From assembly GCF_039525805.1 (NCBI RefSeq), contig NZ_BAAAHZ010000015.1: a stretch of 64,000 nt of DNA; one strand, written 5' to 3'. Of the stretch, positions 41,870 to 49,996 are shown one piece after another. The notes under the pieces were generated by a model that was not told the origin of the DNA, made no database searches, and saw only the letters and a program-made list of their open reading frames with translations. Both the position numbers and the translations under genes were made by a program. Each line of letters starts with the position of its first letter. The stretch's first letter is position 1. The DNA comes from Dietzia natronolimnaea. Lineage in GTDB: Bacteria; Actinomycetota; Actinomycetes; Mycobacteriales; Mycobacteriaceae.

Positions 41870-41929
41870 CGCCAAGAGCGTCCCGCACACATCGCCCGAG
41901 AGGCGGGTGTGCGGAACGCTCTTATCGAT
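41870..41929. terminator. Dispersed palindromic element, copy 3
   Basis: AAGAGCGTCCCGCACAC (41874-41890) pairs with GTGTGCGGAACGCTCTT (41907-41923), one mismatch, around ATCGCCCGAGAGGCGG. It stands 22 nt after the Rpf-like gene end on the minus strand and ahead of the MFS gene, so it would terminate the former. Confidence 0.8.
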
Positions 41930-41950
41930 GGAGCCGTCGGCGGACGTCGC

Positions 41951-42292
41951 TCAGGCCAGCGGGCCACCACAGTTGGGCCACGCGCCCGGCCCCTGTCCGG
42001 CGAGCACGCGCTCGCCGATGTCGATCTGCTGCTCGCGGGTGGCCTGGTCGGCGGTCGGGGCGTACTCGCCGCCACCGAAGCCGCTCCACGTCTGGGCGGC
42101 GAACTGCAGACCGCCGAAGTATCCGTTGCCGGTGTTGATGTGCCAGTCGCCGCCGGACTCACACTGGGCCACCTGGTCCCAGGCGCTCGCGGGCGCGGCG
42201 GAGGCGGCGGGGGCCGCCAGCGAGGCTCCACCCGCGGCGATACCGCCTGCGAGCATCGCGCCGGTCAGGGTTCGGACGAGCTTCTTCTGCAT
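41951..42292 (-). CDS. Resuscitation-promoting factor-like transglycosylase
   Basis: The 113-residue protein has a Sec signal (about 1-33, ending ASA-AP) followed by a single Rpf domain: WDQVAQCESGGDWHINTGNG, YFGGLQFAAQTWSGFGG, and REQQIDIGERVLAGQG. The catalytic Glu is in QCESGG. It is a secreted muralytic enzyme acting on peptidoglycan during growth or exit from dormancy. No LysM or G5 module is attached, so it is a minimal Rpf. AGGAGG lies 10 nt before the ATG at 42292. A dispersed palindrome follows its stop. Confidence 0.92.
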   Translation of the reverse strand: MQKKLVRTLTGAMLAGGIAAGGASLAAPAASAAPASAWDQVAQCESGGDWHINTGNGYFGGLQFAAQTWSGFGGGEYAPTADQATREQQIDIGERVLAGQGPGAWPNCGGPLA

Positions 42293-42525
42293 CTCTCGTG
42301 ACCTCCTGAGGTCTCGTGTCGTGCATCGGGTGTCCAGCATCGGCCGTCGACCATCGACGGGGACGGCCGACGACCCTACGAGCGGGGTACGGGGGCGACG
42401 CAACCCCCGCGCGGCGAAACCGGGTGATCCGGGTCGGGCTCGGGCGGCGGGAGTCGGGACCCCCACGGGGATCGGCGCTGCTCACGGGGTCGGTTCGATG
42501 CGACACCGCGACCGCCGGGCCCTGC

Positions 42526-42541
42526 GGTGAGATGGCTCACC
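42526..42541. promoter_or_regulatory. GTGA-N6-TCAC dyad, possible CRP/GlxR site
   Basis: GGTGAGATGGCTCACC has perfect 6-nt arms and fits GTGA-N6-TCAC. It lies 45 nt upstream of the alpha/beta hydrolase start and 234 nt upstream of the divergent Rpf gene; GlxR sites are known before rpf genes in corynebacteria, but the outer bases here are G and C rather than T and A. The rest of the 294-nt gap 42293-42586 shows no gene. Confidence 0.4.
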
Positions 42542-42586
42542 TCGCCGTCGTCCCGCGTCGCGCTCCCGACCCATAGGCTCGGCGGC

Positions 42587-43468
42587 ATGACCGATCACAT
42601 GATCCGCGTCGACGGGCGGCGCATCGCCGCACACGAGTGCGGGGACCCCGCCGGGCAGCCGGTGATCCACTTCCACGGCACCCCGGGCTCGCGTCTCGAG
42701 ATGGACTTCGGCTCCGACCTCGCCGAACGGGCGGGAGTCCGGGTGATCGGCGTCGATCGCCCCGGTTACGGCCTGTCCGACCCCGGGCCGATCAGCCCGG
42801 GCGGGGTCGCGCGGGACGTCCTGGCGGTCGCCGACGAGCTGGGCGTGGCGCGGTTCGCCGTCTCGGCCTGGTCGGGCGGAGGGGCGTTCGCGCTGGCCAC
42901 CGCCGCCGCAGCGCCCGATCGCGTCATGCGGGTGGGGATCGCCGGCGGCCTGGCCCCGTTCGATCGGATGCCCGGGGCGCGCGAGGCGCTGACCGCGGGA
43001 GATCTCGAGGCGCTCTCCCACTTACCGGGGGACCCCGCCCGCGCGGCCGAGCTGTTCCGGTCCGGCAACTCCGGGATCCTCGACGCGATGCTCTCGGTCA
43101 GGGACGACGAGACCGCGCCGTGGGTCGACTGGATGTGGGCGGACAGCGACGCGGCGGTGATCGCCGACCCCGCGGCCCGGCGGGCCCTGTTCGTGAACTT
43201 CCGCGAGGCGCTCCGGCAGGGCACCGGGGCGATCGCGTGGGACAACGTGGCCTTCGTCGGCCCGTGGGGCTTCCGGGTCGAGGACGTCCGCGCGCCCGTG
43301 CACCTCTGGTACGGCGACGACGACGAGATGGCCCCACCGGCCAACGGGCGATGGCTGGCCGAGCACCTGGGCGCGGCCGAGCTCACGGTCTACGCGGGTG
43401 AGGGCCACCTGCTGCCGCTGGCCCACTGGGGCGAGATGCTGCGGGCGCTGACCACCTGCGGGAGCTGA
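42587..43468 (+). CDS. Alpha/beta hydrolase
   Basis: The 293-residue protein has the alpha/beta-hydrolase order: oxyanion HFHGTPGSR (29-37), VIGVDRPGYGLSDPGP, nucleophile elbow SAWSGGGAFALA near 100, acidic YGDDDEMAPP near 240 and His in YAGEGHLLPL near 272. No signal peptide; it is cytoplasmic. No partner gene reveals its substrate. ATG at 42587 is chosen at the domain start; a poor RBS but a CATAGG-like -10 about 14 nt upstream suggests a short leader. It converges on the SRPBCC gene. Confidence 0.85.
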   Translation: MTDHMIRVDGRRIAAHECGDPAGQPVIHFHGTPGSRLEMDFGSDLAERAGVRVIGVDRPGYGLSDPGPISPGGVARDVLAVADELGVARFAVSAWSGGGAFALATAAAAPDRVMRVGIAGGLAPFDRMPGAREALTAGDLEALSHLPGDPARAAELFRSGNSGILDAMLSVRDDETAPWVDWMWADSDAAVIADPAARRALFVNFREALRQGTGAIAWDNVAFVGPWGFRVEDVRAPVHLWYGDDDEMAPPANGRWLAEHLGAAELTVYAGEGHLLPLAHWGEMLRALTTCGS

Positions 43469-43487
43469 CGACCACGGGGTGAACGGC

Positions 43488-43952
43488 TCAGCCGGCCACC
43501 GCGGCGGCGAGGTTGGACAGCGAGTCCTCGAGCTGCTGCTCGGACACCAGCGGGAAGGACACCTTCTTGAGGATCTCCTTGTCGGTGACCTTGCCCCAGT
43601 CGTAGGTCAGGCGGACCAGCGTCGACTCGGGCCCGCGGTTCTCGAGCTCCCAGACCCACTCCCAGCCGGGGGGCTCGGTGCCGGCGGGAGCGGTCTGCCA
43701 CGCCAGGATCTTGTCCTTGCCGTAGCCGGTGACGTGGTTCTCGGTGCGGTACTCGCCACCCATGTGCTCACCCTCCATGTCCATGGAGAACACGTCGCCC
43801 ACCTGCTGGATCCGGTCGGACTTGTAGTCCCCGCGGACGAAGCCCGAGCCGTCCAGCCTGGCGTGGTTCTCCGGGTTGGTGAGGATGTCGAAGATCTCGG
43901 CCGCCGAGTGGTCGATCACGCGCTCGACGGTGACGCTCGTAGATGTGGTCAT
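43488..43952 (-). CDS. SRPBCC/polyketide cyclase-like protein
   Basis: The 154-residue protein fits the START/Bet v1-like SRPBCC fold: VERVIDHSAAEIFDILTNPE near the start, a central WEWVWELENRGPESTLVRLTYDWG and a C-terminal helix EQQLEDSLSNLAAAVAG. These small cavity proteins bind hydrophobic ligands; a catalytic role is not visible. GGGAGACATG places the RBS directly before the ATG at 43952. It is divergent from the TspO-like gene with a 96-nt gap. Confidence 0.83.
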   Translation of the reverse strand: MTTSTSVTVERVIDHSAAEIFDILTNPENHARLDGSGFVRGDYKSDRIQQVGDVFSMDMEGEHMGGEYRTENHVTGYGKDKILAWQTAPAGTEPPGWEWVWELENRGPESTLVRLTYDWGKVTDKEILKKVSFPLVSEQQLEDSLSNLAAAVAG

Positions 43953-44048
43953 GTCTCCCACCTTGCACGTCGGCGCCGTCCCGTGCATCCGGTCGCCGCG
44001 ACCCGCGCCGGGTCGCCACCCCGGTGAACTGCCGCTACGGTCGTCACC

Positions 44049-44945
44049 ATGGACCAGTCGACACCGCACCGGACCGAGGCGTCCCCGTCCGAGCCGACCC
44101 TGACCGAGCCGACCCCGACCGGGGCCCACGCGACCCGGGGCACGGGGTGGGCCATGCCCGTCATCACGCTCCTCGGGGTGGCGGCCGCCATCGTGGCCGC
44201 GTTCGTCGGCAGTGGCGCCCTCGGCGGCACCCCGGTGGCCGAGGCCGCGGGCGGGGCGCTGTCCGCGGACGCCACGCCGGTGGCTCCCGCGGGCTCCGCG
44301 TTCGGCATCTGGAGCGTCATCTACCTGGGTCTGGTCGCCTACGCACTCTGGCAGCTGACGGCCACCGCGCGCCGGTCGGCCCGGCAGCGGGCGCTGCGCC
44401 CGTGGGCGCTGGCCTCGGTCCTGCTCAACGCCGCCTGGATCTGGACCGTGCAGCTCGACCAGATCGCGACCTCGGTGCTGGTGATCGCGGTCCTGCTCGG
44501 CGTGCTGGTCCGCATCATGTACCTCCTCGGCGCACCGCGGACCGGCGGCGTGGTGGAGCTGGTGGTCACCGACGGCACGTTCGGCCTCTACCTGGGCTGG
44601 GTGTCGGTGGCCACGCTCGCCAACACCTTCGCGTGGCTCGCGGCCGAGGGCGTCGACCCGGTGACCGGGGTCCCGCTCGGGCTCGTCGGCATCGTCGCCG
44701 CGGCGGGGATCGGGGTGGCCACGGCCGTGCTCAGCCGCGGCCGGGTGGCCCCGGCCCTGGCGACCGCGTGGGGACTGGCGTGGGTCGCCGTGGGGCGCAC
44801 CGAGGGCCGGTTCGAGTCCGGGGCGCTGGTCTGGACCGCCGCCGTGGCCTCAGCCGTGGTGCTGGTGGTGGCCGTCGTCAACTGGCTCCGGGTCCGCCGG
44901 GCGACGCCGCCCCGTCAGGACGCCAACCGCCTCGGCAGGTCCTGA
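44049..44945 (+). CDS. TspO/MBR-like tryptophan-rich membrane protein
   Basis: The 298-residue protein starts with a hydrophilic Thr/Pro-rich tail (about 1-33), then about seven to eight membrane helices. PAGSAFGIWSVIYLGLVAYA, LWQLTATARR and VLLNAAWIWTVQLDQIA are TspO/MBR-like signatures rich in Trp. Relatives bind tetrapyrroles and sterols and are linked to stress responses, but bacterial functions vary, and this protein is longer than classic TspO (about 160). It ends 31 nt inside the convergent LysB-like gene. Confidence 0.78.
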   Translation: MDQSTPHRTEASPSEPTLTEPTPTGAHATRGTGWAMPVITLLGVAAAIVAAFVGSGALGGTPVAEAAGGALSADATPVAPAGSAFGIWSVIYLGLVAYALWQLTATARRSARQRALRPWALASVLLNAAWIWTVQLDQIATSVLVIAVLLGVLVRIMYLLGAPRTGGVVELVVTDGTFGLYLGWVSVATLANTFAWLAAEGVDPVTGVPLGLVGIVAAAGIGVATAVLSRGRVAPALATAWGLAWVAVGRTEGRFESGALVWTAAVASAVVLVVAVVNWLRVRRATPPRQDANRLGRS

Positions 44946-45724
44946 GGCGGGTCGTGCCGGGCGCGCACCTCGTCGACGATCCGGTCGCCGAGGATCTCCA
45001 TCGGAGACCTGCCGTCGGGTCCGGGTTCGGAGTACTGCGCGGTATACGCGCGGTCCTCGTACCTGAGCAGCGCCGCGCGGGCCTCGTCCAGTCGGCGACC
45101 GAACACCATGGGCCACTCGGCCGGGTGCTGCAGCACGTGTAGTCGCATGGCCAGCTGGGTGCGGGACTCCGGGAGGTCCTCGAGCACCCCGCGGTACACC
45201 TGATCCGGGGTCAGCGGGGAGTCACGGACCGCCGCCCGGAGGAGGCTGTCCCTCTCGATTCCGCTCAGCGGGTCGCCGGGAACGGAGACCCAGAACGTCC
45301 GGTCCGGAACCGGGCCCACGCGCCTGCCCGCCACCCCCTGGCCGCCCGGGTCGCCGGTGCCCGGCAGCCACCGGTCGCGGGGACGCAACGGGTCCGAGAG
45401 CAGGCCGACGGCGAGCACCCGGTCCAGTTGCTCGGGGTGGGCGTCCAGCCAGTCGTGGATCACGCGGCACCCGCAGCAACAGCCCAGGAGGACGATCCCG
45501 TCGGACGGGTGGAGACCCACGAGCCGGGCCAGGTCCGCCACACCGGCGGCCGAGGCGGCGTCCCAGCTCCGCGGACGGTGGAGGCGGGTCTGTTCGGGCT
45601 CCGGCCACTGCACCCGGACCGCGGCGCGGGCGCCGAGGCGGAAGGTGAGGTCGTCGACGAAGGCGTCCATCACCCCGGAGGACCGGCGATACGCCCCCTC
45701 GCCGTCGGCGATGAGAATCCTCAT
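44915..45724 (-). CDS. LysB/cutinase-like alpha/beta hydrolase with Cys at the nucleophile site
   Basis: The 269-residue protein resembles mycobacteriophage LysB/cutinase-fold esterases: MRILIADGEGAYRRSSGV at the start, GLHPSDGIVLLG leading to the elbow, LLSDPLRPRDRW where LysB has GNPMRQ, and WVSVPGDPLS where the DGD-like acidic loop sits. The G-x-S-x-G elbow reads GCCCG (81-85), so Cys83 replaces Ser. No signal peptide. It could be a thiol hydrolase or an inactive binder. GAGGGG lies 9 nt before the ATG; a TTGACA box stands further upstream. Recognition is by pattern only. Confidence 0.55.
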   Translation of the reverse strand: MRILIADGEGAYRRSSGVMDAFVDDLTFRLGARAAVRVQWPEPEQTRLHRPRSWDAASAAGVADLARLVGLHPSDGIVLLGCCCGCRVIHDWLDAHPEQLDRVLAVGLLSDPLRPRDRWLPGTGDPGGQGVAGRRVGPVPDRTFWVSVPGDPLSGIERDSLLRAAVRDSPLTPDQVYRGVLEDLPESRTQLAMRLHVLQHPAEWPMVFGRRLDEARAALLRYEDRAYTAQYSEPGPDGRSPMEILGDRIVDEVRARHDPPQDLPRRLAS

Positions 45725-45791
45725 GATGGCCACCCCTCTGGCGGTCCGCGATCCAGGGGGTCGGCCTGACGCGGTACATGCCTGTCCGCTG

Positions 45792-45834
45792 AACGTAGGA
45801 CAGCTATGTAGCCATGTCAATAAGTTTTCATTGA
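45792..45834 (-). promoter_or_regulatory. Promoter with AT-rich dyad before the LysB-like gene
   Basis: On the minus strand TTGACA (45820-45815) and TACGTT (45797-45792) are 17 nt apart. The dyad TCAAT-N8-ATTGA (45817-45834) overlaps the -35 box. This is the most AT-rich patch for several kilobases, so a regulator site is plausible; the family is not evident. Confidence 0.5.
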
Positions 45835-45877
45835 TAACTCGTGTTGGCGACCAACGCCCTTCCCGGCCCCGTTCACC

Positions 45878-46441
45878 TCATGAGTCGGCACTCGCCACGA
45901 CCACGCGTGCCGCATCATCGGCCACTCGGAACGCAGTAGCCTCCCCGAGCACCGTCGCCGCGACCTGCGCACCCTCGTAGAGCTGATGGACGGCCGCCGC
46001 CACGACCCTGTCGCCCCCCACGAGCACTACGAGGAGCTCACGCATCCACCGCTTCTCCTCCCTGATCGTCTCGGCGGCGGCAGACCGCCCCGCTCCCCCG
46101 ACCTCGGCCCACGCGTTGACGAAGGCGCATCCGCGATGGTTCGACCTGACCCACTCCTCGGCCCGACGGAAGAACTCGGCCAGGCTCCACTCCGTCGCGT
46201 CGAGATGGTCGACGAGATACTGCTGCCACCGGCTGCCACGCCGACGCAGATACGCGTCGACGAGACCGTCCTTGGACCCGAAACGCTGATAGAGCGTGCG
46301 CTTGGTGGTCCGCGCCCGCTCGGCGATGAGCTCGACCCCCACGGCCGTGATACCTCTCGAGTAGAAGAGGTCGTCGGCAGCCTCGAGGATGCGTTCCCCC
46401 ACCTCTGTCGTCGGGATGATCGGCCACGGTTCAGGGGCCAC
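45878..46441 (-). CDS. TetR-family regulator divergent from EamA transporter
   Basis: The 187-residue protein has a TetR helix-turn-helix: ERILEAADDLFYSRGITAVG, VELIAERARTTKRTLYQRFG, SKDGLVDAYLRRRGSRW. The C-terminal part holds CAFVNAWAEV, common in the TetR_C_33-like branch. GTG at 46441 is chosen because GAGGAGGACCGG lies just upstream. The perfect palindrome at 46499-46512 between it and the transporter gene is the obvious operator. Confidence 0.87.
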   Translation of the reverse strand: MAPEPWPIIPTTEVGERILEAADDLFYSRGITAVGVELIAERARTTKRTLYQRFGSKDGLVDAYLRRRGSRWQQYLVDHLDATEWSLAEFFRRAEEWVRSNHRGCAFVNAWAEVGGAGRSAAAETIREEKRWMRELLVVLVGGDRVVAAAVHQLYEGAQVAATVLGEATAFRVADDAARVVVASADS

Positions 46442-46498
46442 CCGGTCCTCCTCGCGACGGTGCACTCCCCGGCGGTGCCCGATGGGTGCACTGACAGT

Positions 46499-46512
46499 AT
46501 ACCGATCGGTAT
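46499..46512. promoter_or_regulatory. 14-bp perfect palindrome, TetR operator
   Basis: ATACCGATCGGTAT is a perfect inverted repeat 57 nt upstream of the TetR start and 14 nt upstream of the EamA start. It overlaps a TATGCT -10-like box (46510-46515) of the transporter promoter, so binding would block transcription. The form TACCGATCGGTA is common among TetR/AcrR-like operators. Confidence 0.75.
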
Positions 46513-46526
46513 GCTTTGCTGGGCCC

Positions 46527-47522
46527 GTGAACAGGACACTGGTGGCCGGGGCGTTCGTTCTGTTGTGGAGTTGCGGGTTCGTGGGTGTGGCGTGGGGCAC
46601 CGCGGACACGGCTCCCGCGGGCCTGCTGGCGTGGCGGTACGTCATCACCGCCGGGCTCCTGCTCTCGGTGGTCACGGTTCTCGGGAGCCGGATCAGCCGC
46701 CGTGATCTCGGGCGGCAGTGCGTACTCGGCCTCACCGCACACGTGATGTTCCTCGGTGGCCTGTTCGCTGCGGCGGCGGCCGGTGTGGACGCGGGGACGG
46801 CCGCACTGGTGTGCTCGGCCCAGCCGCTGCTCGTCGCGGCCGCCGGAGCCGTGTTCTGGGGCGACCGGCTGGCACCGCGGCAGTGGAGCGGGGTCGCCCT
46901 CGGACTCGGCGCGGTCGCGCTCTGCGTGGGCGGGGTCGGCGATCTGGGCCCGGCGATGGCCCTACCGATGATCAGCCTGCTGGGCCTGACCTGCTCGGCG
47001 CTGCTCGAGCGACGCTGGGCGCCACGGGTCCACCTGGTGACCGCCCTGACGGTCCAGGTGTGCACTGCGGCGATCGTCTTCGTCACCGTCGCGGTCCTCA
47101 CCACCGGCATCGCGATCGAGCCGACGGCCCGGTTGGCGGGTTCGCTCGCGTGGCTGGTGGTCCCGGCCGGGCTCGGGGGATACGGGGCGTACATCCTCGC
47201 CCTGCGCAAGCTCGGCGCCACGCGCACGAGCATGCTGCTCTACCTCACCCCTCCGGTATCGGCGATCTGGGCGTGGGCGATGCTCGGGGACCGTATCGGG
47301 GCACCACAGGTCATCGCGATGGGGCTGGGGATCGTGGCGGTCCTGCTCACGGCGGATTCCGGCAGCGGCGGCCGGCCGGTCGCCGACTCTCCGACCAGCC
47401 CGGGCGTCGTCCCGGACGCCCCTGGCGTGGTCCCGGGCGGGGATACTCCGCGGCCGGACCGGCCACGACCTCCAGCGCACACACATGCCGGCGGCGGGGC
47501 GGCCCCCGGACGTCTCCCCTAG
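46527..47522 (+). CDS. EamA/DMT-family transporter
   Basis: The 331-residue protein has ten predicted membrane helices in two EamA repeats, with LLWSCGFVGVAWGTADTAPA in helix 1 and LRKLGATRTSMLLYLTPPVS in the second repeat. The final 45 residues are hydrophilic, Pro/Gly-rich. Such transporters export amino acids, metabolites or drugs. GTG at 46527 sits behind the TetR palindrome, so it is probably induced by its own substrate. It overlaps the end of the convergent SelO gene by 4 nt. Confidence 0.87.
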   Translation: MNRTLVAGAFVLLWSCGFVGVAWGTADTAPAGLLAWRYVITAGLLLSVVTVLGSRISRRDLGRQCVLGLTAHVMFLGGLFAAAAAGVDAGTAALVCSAQPLLVAAAGAVFWGDRLAPRQWSGVALGLGAVALCVGGVGDLGPAMALPMISLLGLTCSALLERRWAPRVHLVTALTVQVCTAAIVFVTVAVLTTGIAIEPTARLAGSLAWLVVPAGLGGYGAYILALRKLGATRTSMLLYLTPPVSAIWAWAMLGDRIGAPQVIAMGLGIVAVLLTADSGSGGRPVADSPTSPGVVPDAPGVVPGGDTPRPDRPRPPAHTHAGGGAAPGRLP

Positions 47523-49030
47523 GTGCCGCAGAACGTGACGTGGGGGGAGGCGTCGGGCGGGGCCGGGCTGGCGTACCGCTCCAGTCCGGGACGTTCGGTG
47601 TAGGGATCGGTGACGACGACGAGGAGTTCGGTGAACGGCCCGAGATCTCCCGCCGTGGCCGCGTCCAGGGCCTCCTCCACCAGGTGGTTGCGCGGGATGT
47701 ACACGGGATTGGCGGTCTCCATCACCTCGACCGAGGGACCCAGAGCACGCCACCTCGCCAGCCACCCGTCGGCCAGTTCCCCCACCAGTTCGCGTACCGG
47801 CGAGGTGTCGCCCGCCGCGGCCGGGATGAGCGCGCGGAAGAACGACGTGTAGTCGACGCGGGTCGCGGTGAGCAGCCGCGAGAGTTCCTCCAGTAGCGGC
47901 TCGGCCGCCTCCGACCCGGCCTCGTCGCCCGACCCGGCCGCCTCGCCCGACCCGGCCGCCTCGCCCGACCCGCCCGGTCGGCCCAGCGCAGCGGGAAGTC
48001 CCAGCTTGGTGCGCATCCCCGCGGTCCAGGCCTCCTGGTAGCGGGCGGGGAACGTCCCCAGTGAGGCTGTCAGCGTCTCGACGGCCGCGTTCTCGTCGTC
48101 GTCGACCAACGGGATCAGGGTCTCGGCGAACCTCGCCAGGTTCCACTGCAGGATGGGCGGCTGGTTGCCGTAGGCGTACCGGCCCTGGGTGTCGATCGAG
48201 CTGAACACCGTGGCGGGGTCGAACTGCTCCATGAACGCACACGGGCCGTAGTCGATGGTCTCGCCGGAGATCGTGGTGTTGTCCGTGTTCATGACCCCGT
48301 GGATGAACCCCAGCAGCATCCACTGCGCCACCAGGGAGGCCTGGGCGTCGAGGACGCCCGTGAACAGCGCGAGGTACGGGTTCTCCGCGTCGGCCGCCTG
48401 CGGGTAGTGGCGCGCGATGGCGTGGTCGGCGAGCCTCCGCACCAGCTCGACGTCGCCGGTGGAGCGGGCGAACTGGAAGGTGCCCACCCGCAGGTGGCTG
48501 GCCGCCACACGGGCGAGCACGGCGCCCGGCAACGGTTGCTCGCGGTACACGGCCGCCCCGGTTCCGACCACCGCCAGCGCCCGCGTGGTGGGCACACCCA
48601 GAGCGTGCATGGCCTCGCTGATGAGGTACTCCCGGAGCATCGGCCCGACCGCTGCCAGACCGTCGCCACCACGGGCGAACGGCGTGCGGCCGGAGCCCTT
48701 GAGGTGCAGGTCGCGACCGTCCGGTAGCTCGCCCATCAACAGGGCCCGTCCGTCGCCCAGTCGGGGGGAGTAGCCACCGAACTGGTGTCCCGCGTACGCC
48801 TGCGCGACCGGGGTGGCGCCGGAGGGGACGTGGGTTCCGGTCAGCAGGCCCAGGCCCTCGTCTCCCCGGAGGTAGGCCGGGTCGATGCCCAGCTCGGCGG
48901 CCAGCGGCTCGTTGAGGGCGAGCAGGCGCGGCGTCGGCGCCTCGGCCGCCTTCCATTGCACCCCGAGGTCGGGGAAGTCGCGGGCGAAGCCATCGGTGAG
49001 CCGTACGCCGGGCCGCTCCTGGGAAGTCAT
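47519..49030 (-). CDS. selO: SelO-type protein adenylyltransferase (YdiU/UPF0061)
   Basis: The 503-residue protein has the SelO pseudokinase signatures: PVAQAYAGHQFGGYSPRLGD, LHLKGSGRTPFARGGDGLAA, REYLISEAMHALGVPTTRAL, HGVMNTDNTTISGETIDYGP and a C-terminal FCGT with Cys501 at the selenocysteine position of animal SelO. SelO transfers AMP to proteins in redox stress. An unusual Gly/Ser/Glu/Ala insert near residue 345-370 (SGEAAGSGEAAGSGDEAG) comes from an 18-bp tandem repeat. The ATG at 49030 lies 4 nt after the stop of the channel gene, so the two may be co-transcribed. Confidence 0.92.
   Translation of the reverse strand: MTSQERPGVRLTDGFARDFPDLGVQWKAAEAPTPRLLALNEPLAAELGIDPAYLRGDEGLGLLTGTHVPSGATPVAQAYAGHQFGGYSPRLGDGRALLMGELPDGRDLHLKGSGRTPFARGGDGLAAVGPMLREYLISEAMHALGVPTTRALAVVGTGAAVYREQPLPGAVLARVAASHLRVGTFQFARSTGDVELVRRLADHAIARHYPQAADAENPYLALFTGVLDAQASLVAQWMLLGFIHGVMNTDNTTISGETIDYGPCAFMEQFDPATVFSSIDTQGRYAYGNQPPILQWNLARFAETLIPLVDDDENAAVETLTASLGTFPARYQEAWTAGMRTKLGLPAALGRPGGSGEAAGSGEAAGSGDEAGSEAAEPLLEELSRLLTATRVDYTSFFRALIPAAAGDTSPVRELVGELADGWLARWRALGPSVEVMETANPVYIPRNHLVEEALDAATAGDLGPFTELLVVVTDPYTERPGLERYASPAPPDASPHVTFCGT
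47936..47971 (-). repeat. In-frame 18-bp tandem repeat inside selO
   Basis: GGCCGCCTCGCCCGACCC occurs twice head-to-tail, with degenerate copies on either side. It encodes repeats of GSGEAA in a linker between conserved SelO blocks and should vary between strains. Confidence 0.8.
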
Positions 49031-49034
49031 GCCG

Positions 49035-49799
49035 TCAACGGTACGTCTCCGTCGCGGGGTGCCCCGGCCGGCCGCGCAGGTTCTCCGCGTCGGCACCGAG
49101 ACGCCCGAGATCCGCGCGCAATGCCGCGATGTCCGCCGACAGCCGGCTGACCTGAGCTTGCGTGGCCGCCTGGTTGGCCTCGTCCACCTCGCTGACCCGG
49201 TCCACGATCCACGAGGCGAGAGTGGCCGTGACGACACCCAGCAGGGCGATCCCCGCGAGCATCAGACCAGCCGCGATCACCCGGCCCATCGGGGTCACCG
49301 GTGCGATATCGCCGTACCCGACGGTGGTGACCGTGACCACCGACCACCACAGCGCCTCACCGTAGGTCTCGATCGATGAGCCCGGCGCCCCGCGCTCGGC
49401 GTCCAGCATCGCCAGGGAGGACACGACGAGCAGGACCGACGTCGACCCCGCGGCGTACGCGATGACCTGGCCGCGCACGGCCGTCCCCGCCGAGCGGTGC
49501 ATGACGCTCAGCAGCATCACCAGGCGCAGAAGGCGCAGTGGCCGCAGCATCGGCAGCGCGATCACCACCACCTCGTACCAGTGCGTGAACAGCCACCGGC
49601 CCCGTGGCTTCGCCAACACCAGGCGCACCACGAAGTCCACCGCGAAGAGAACCCAGGTCCCCACGATCACGACCTCGGTGGCAACGCCCCCCGCGCCGAC
49701 CGGGTTCACCAGGACCGAGACCGCGTAGGCGACCAGGAAGGCCAGGGCTGCCCCGATCAACGGCCATTCCGTCAGTTCCGCCCACCGTTTTTCCGTCAC
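49035..49799 (-). CDS. Voltage-gated-type potassium channel
   Basis: The 254-residue protein has membrane helices consistent with a voltage-sensor-like region (S4-like LPMLRPLRLLRLVMLLSVMHR with spaced Arg), a pore helix and the selectivity filter TVTTVGYGDIAPVTPMGR near 165, and a C-terminal coiled coil (about 205-245: VSEVDEANQAATQAQVSRLS). It is a K+ channel of the inner membrane. GTG at 49799 is preferred, since the upstream in-frame ATG (49850) adds a basic tail without RBS; neither start is strong. SelO follows 4 nt later. Confidence 0.87.
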   Translation of the reverse strand: MTEKRWAELTEWPLIGAALAFLVAYAVSVLVNPVGAGGVATEVVIVGTWVLFAVDFVVRLVLAKPRGRWLFTHWYEVVVIALPMLRPLRLLRLVMLLSVMHRSAGTAVRGQVIAYAAGSTSVLLVVSSLAMLDAERGAPGSSIETYGEALWWSVVTVTTVGYGDIAPVTPMGRVIAAGLMLAGIALLGVVTATLASWIVDRVSEVDEANQAATQAQVSRLSADIAALRADLGRLGADAENLRGRPGHPATETYR

Positions 49800-49996
49800 C
49801 GTTCGATGATGACCGATCCGCGGCGCCCACGGCGGACGAAGTGACGGCACGGTTACCGATCAGCCGATCAGGTTCTCTCCGGCGAGAACAGGGCGTACAT
49901 TCCAGACAATCGGGGACTCGACCCGTCGATCGGCAGATGTAGAGCGACGAGTCGACGTCCACGCCATGCGTCACCGACCGGAACCGAGGTTGCACC

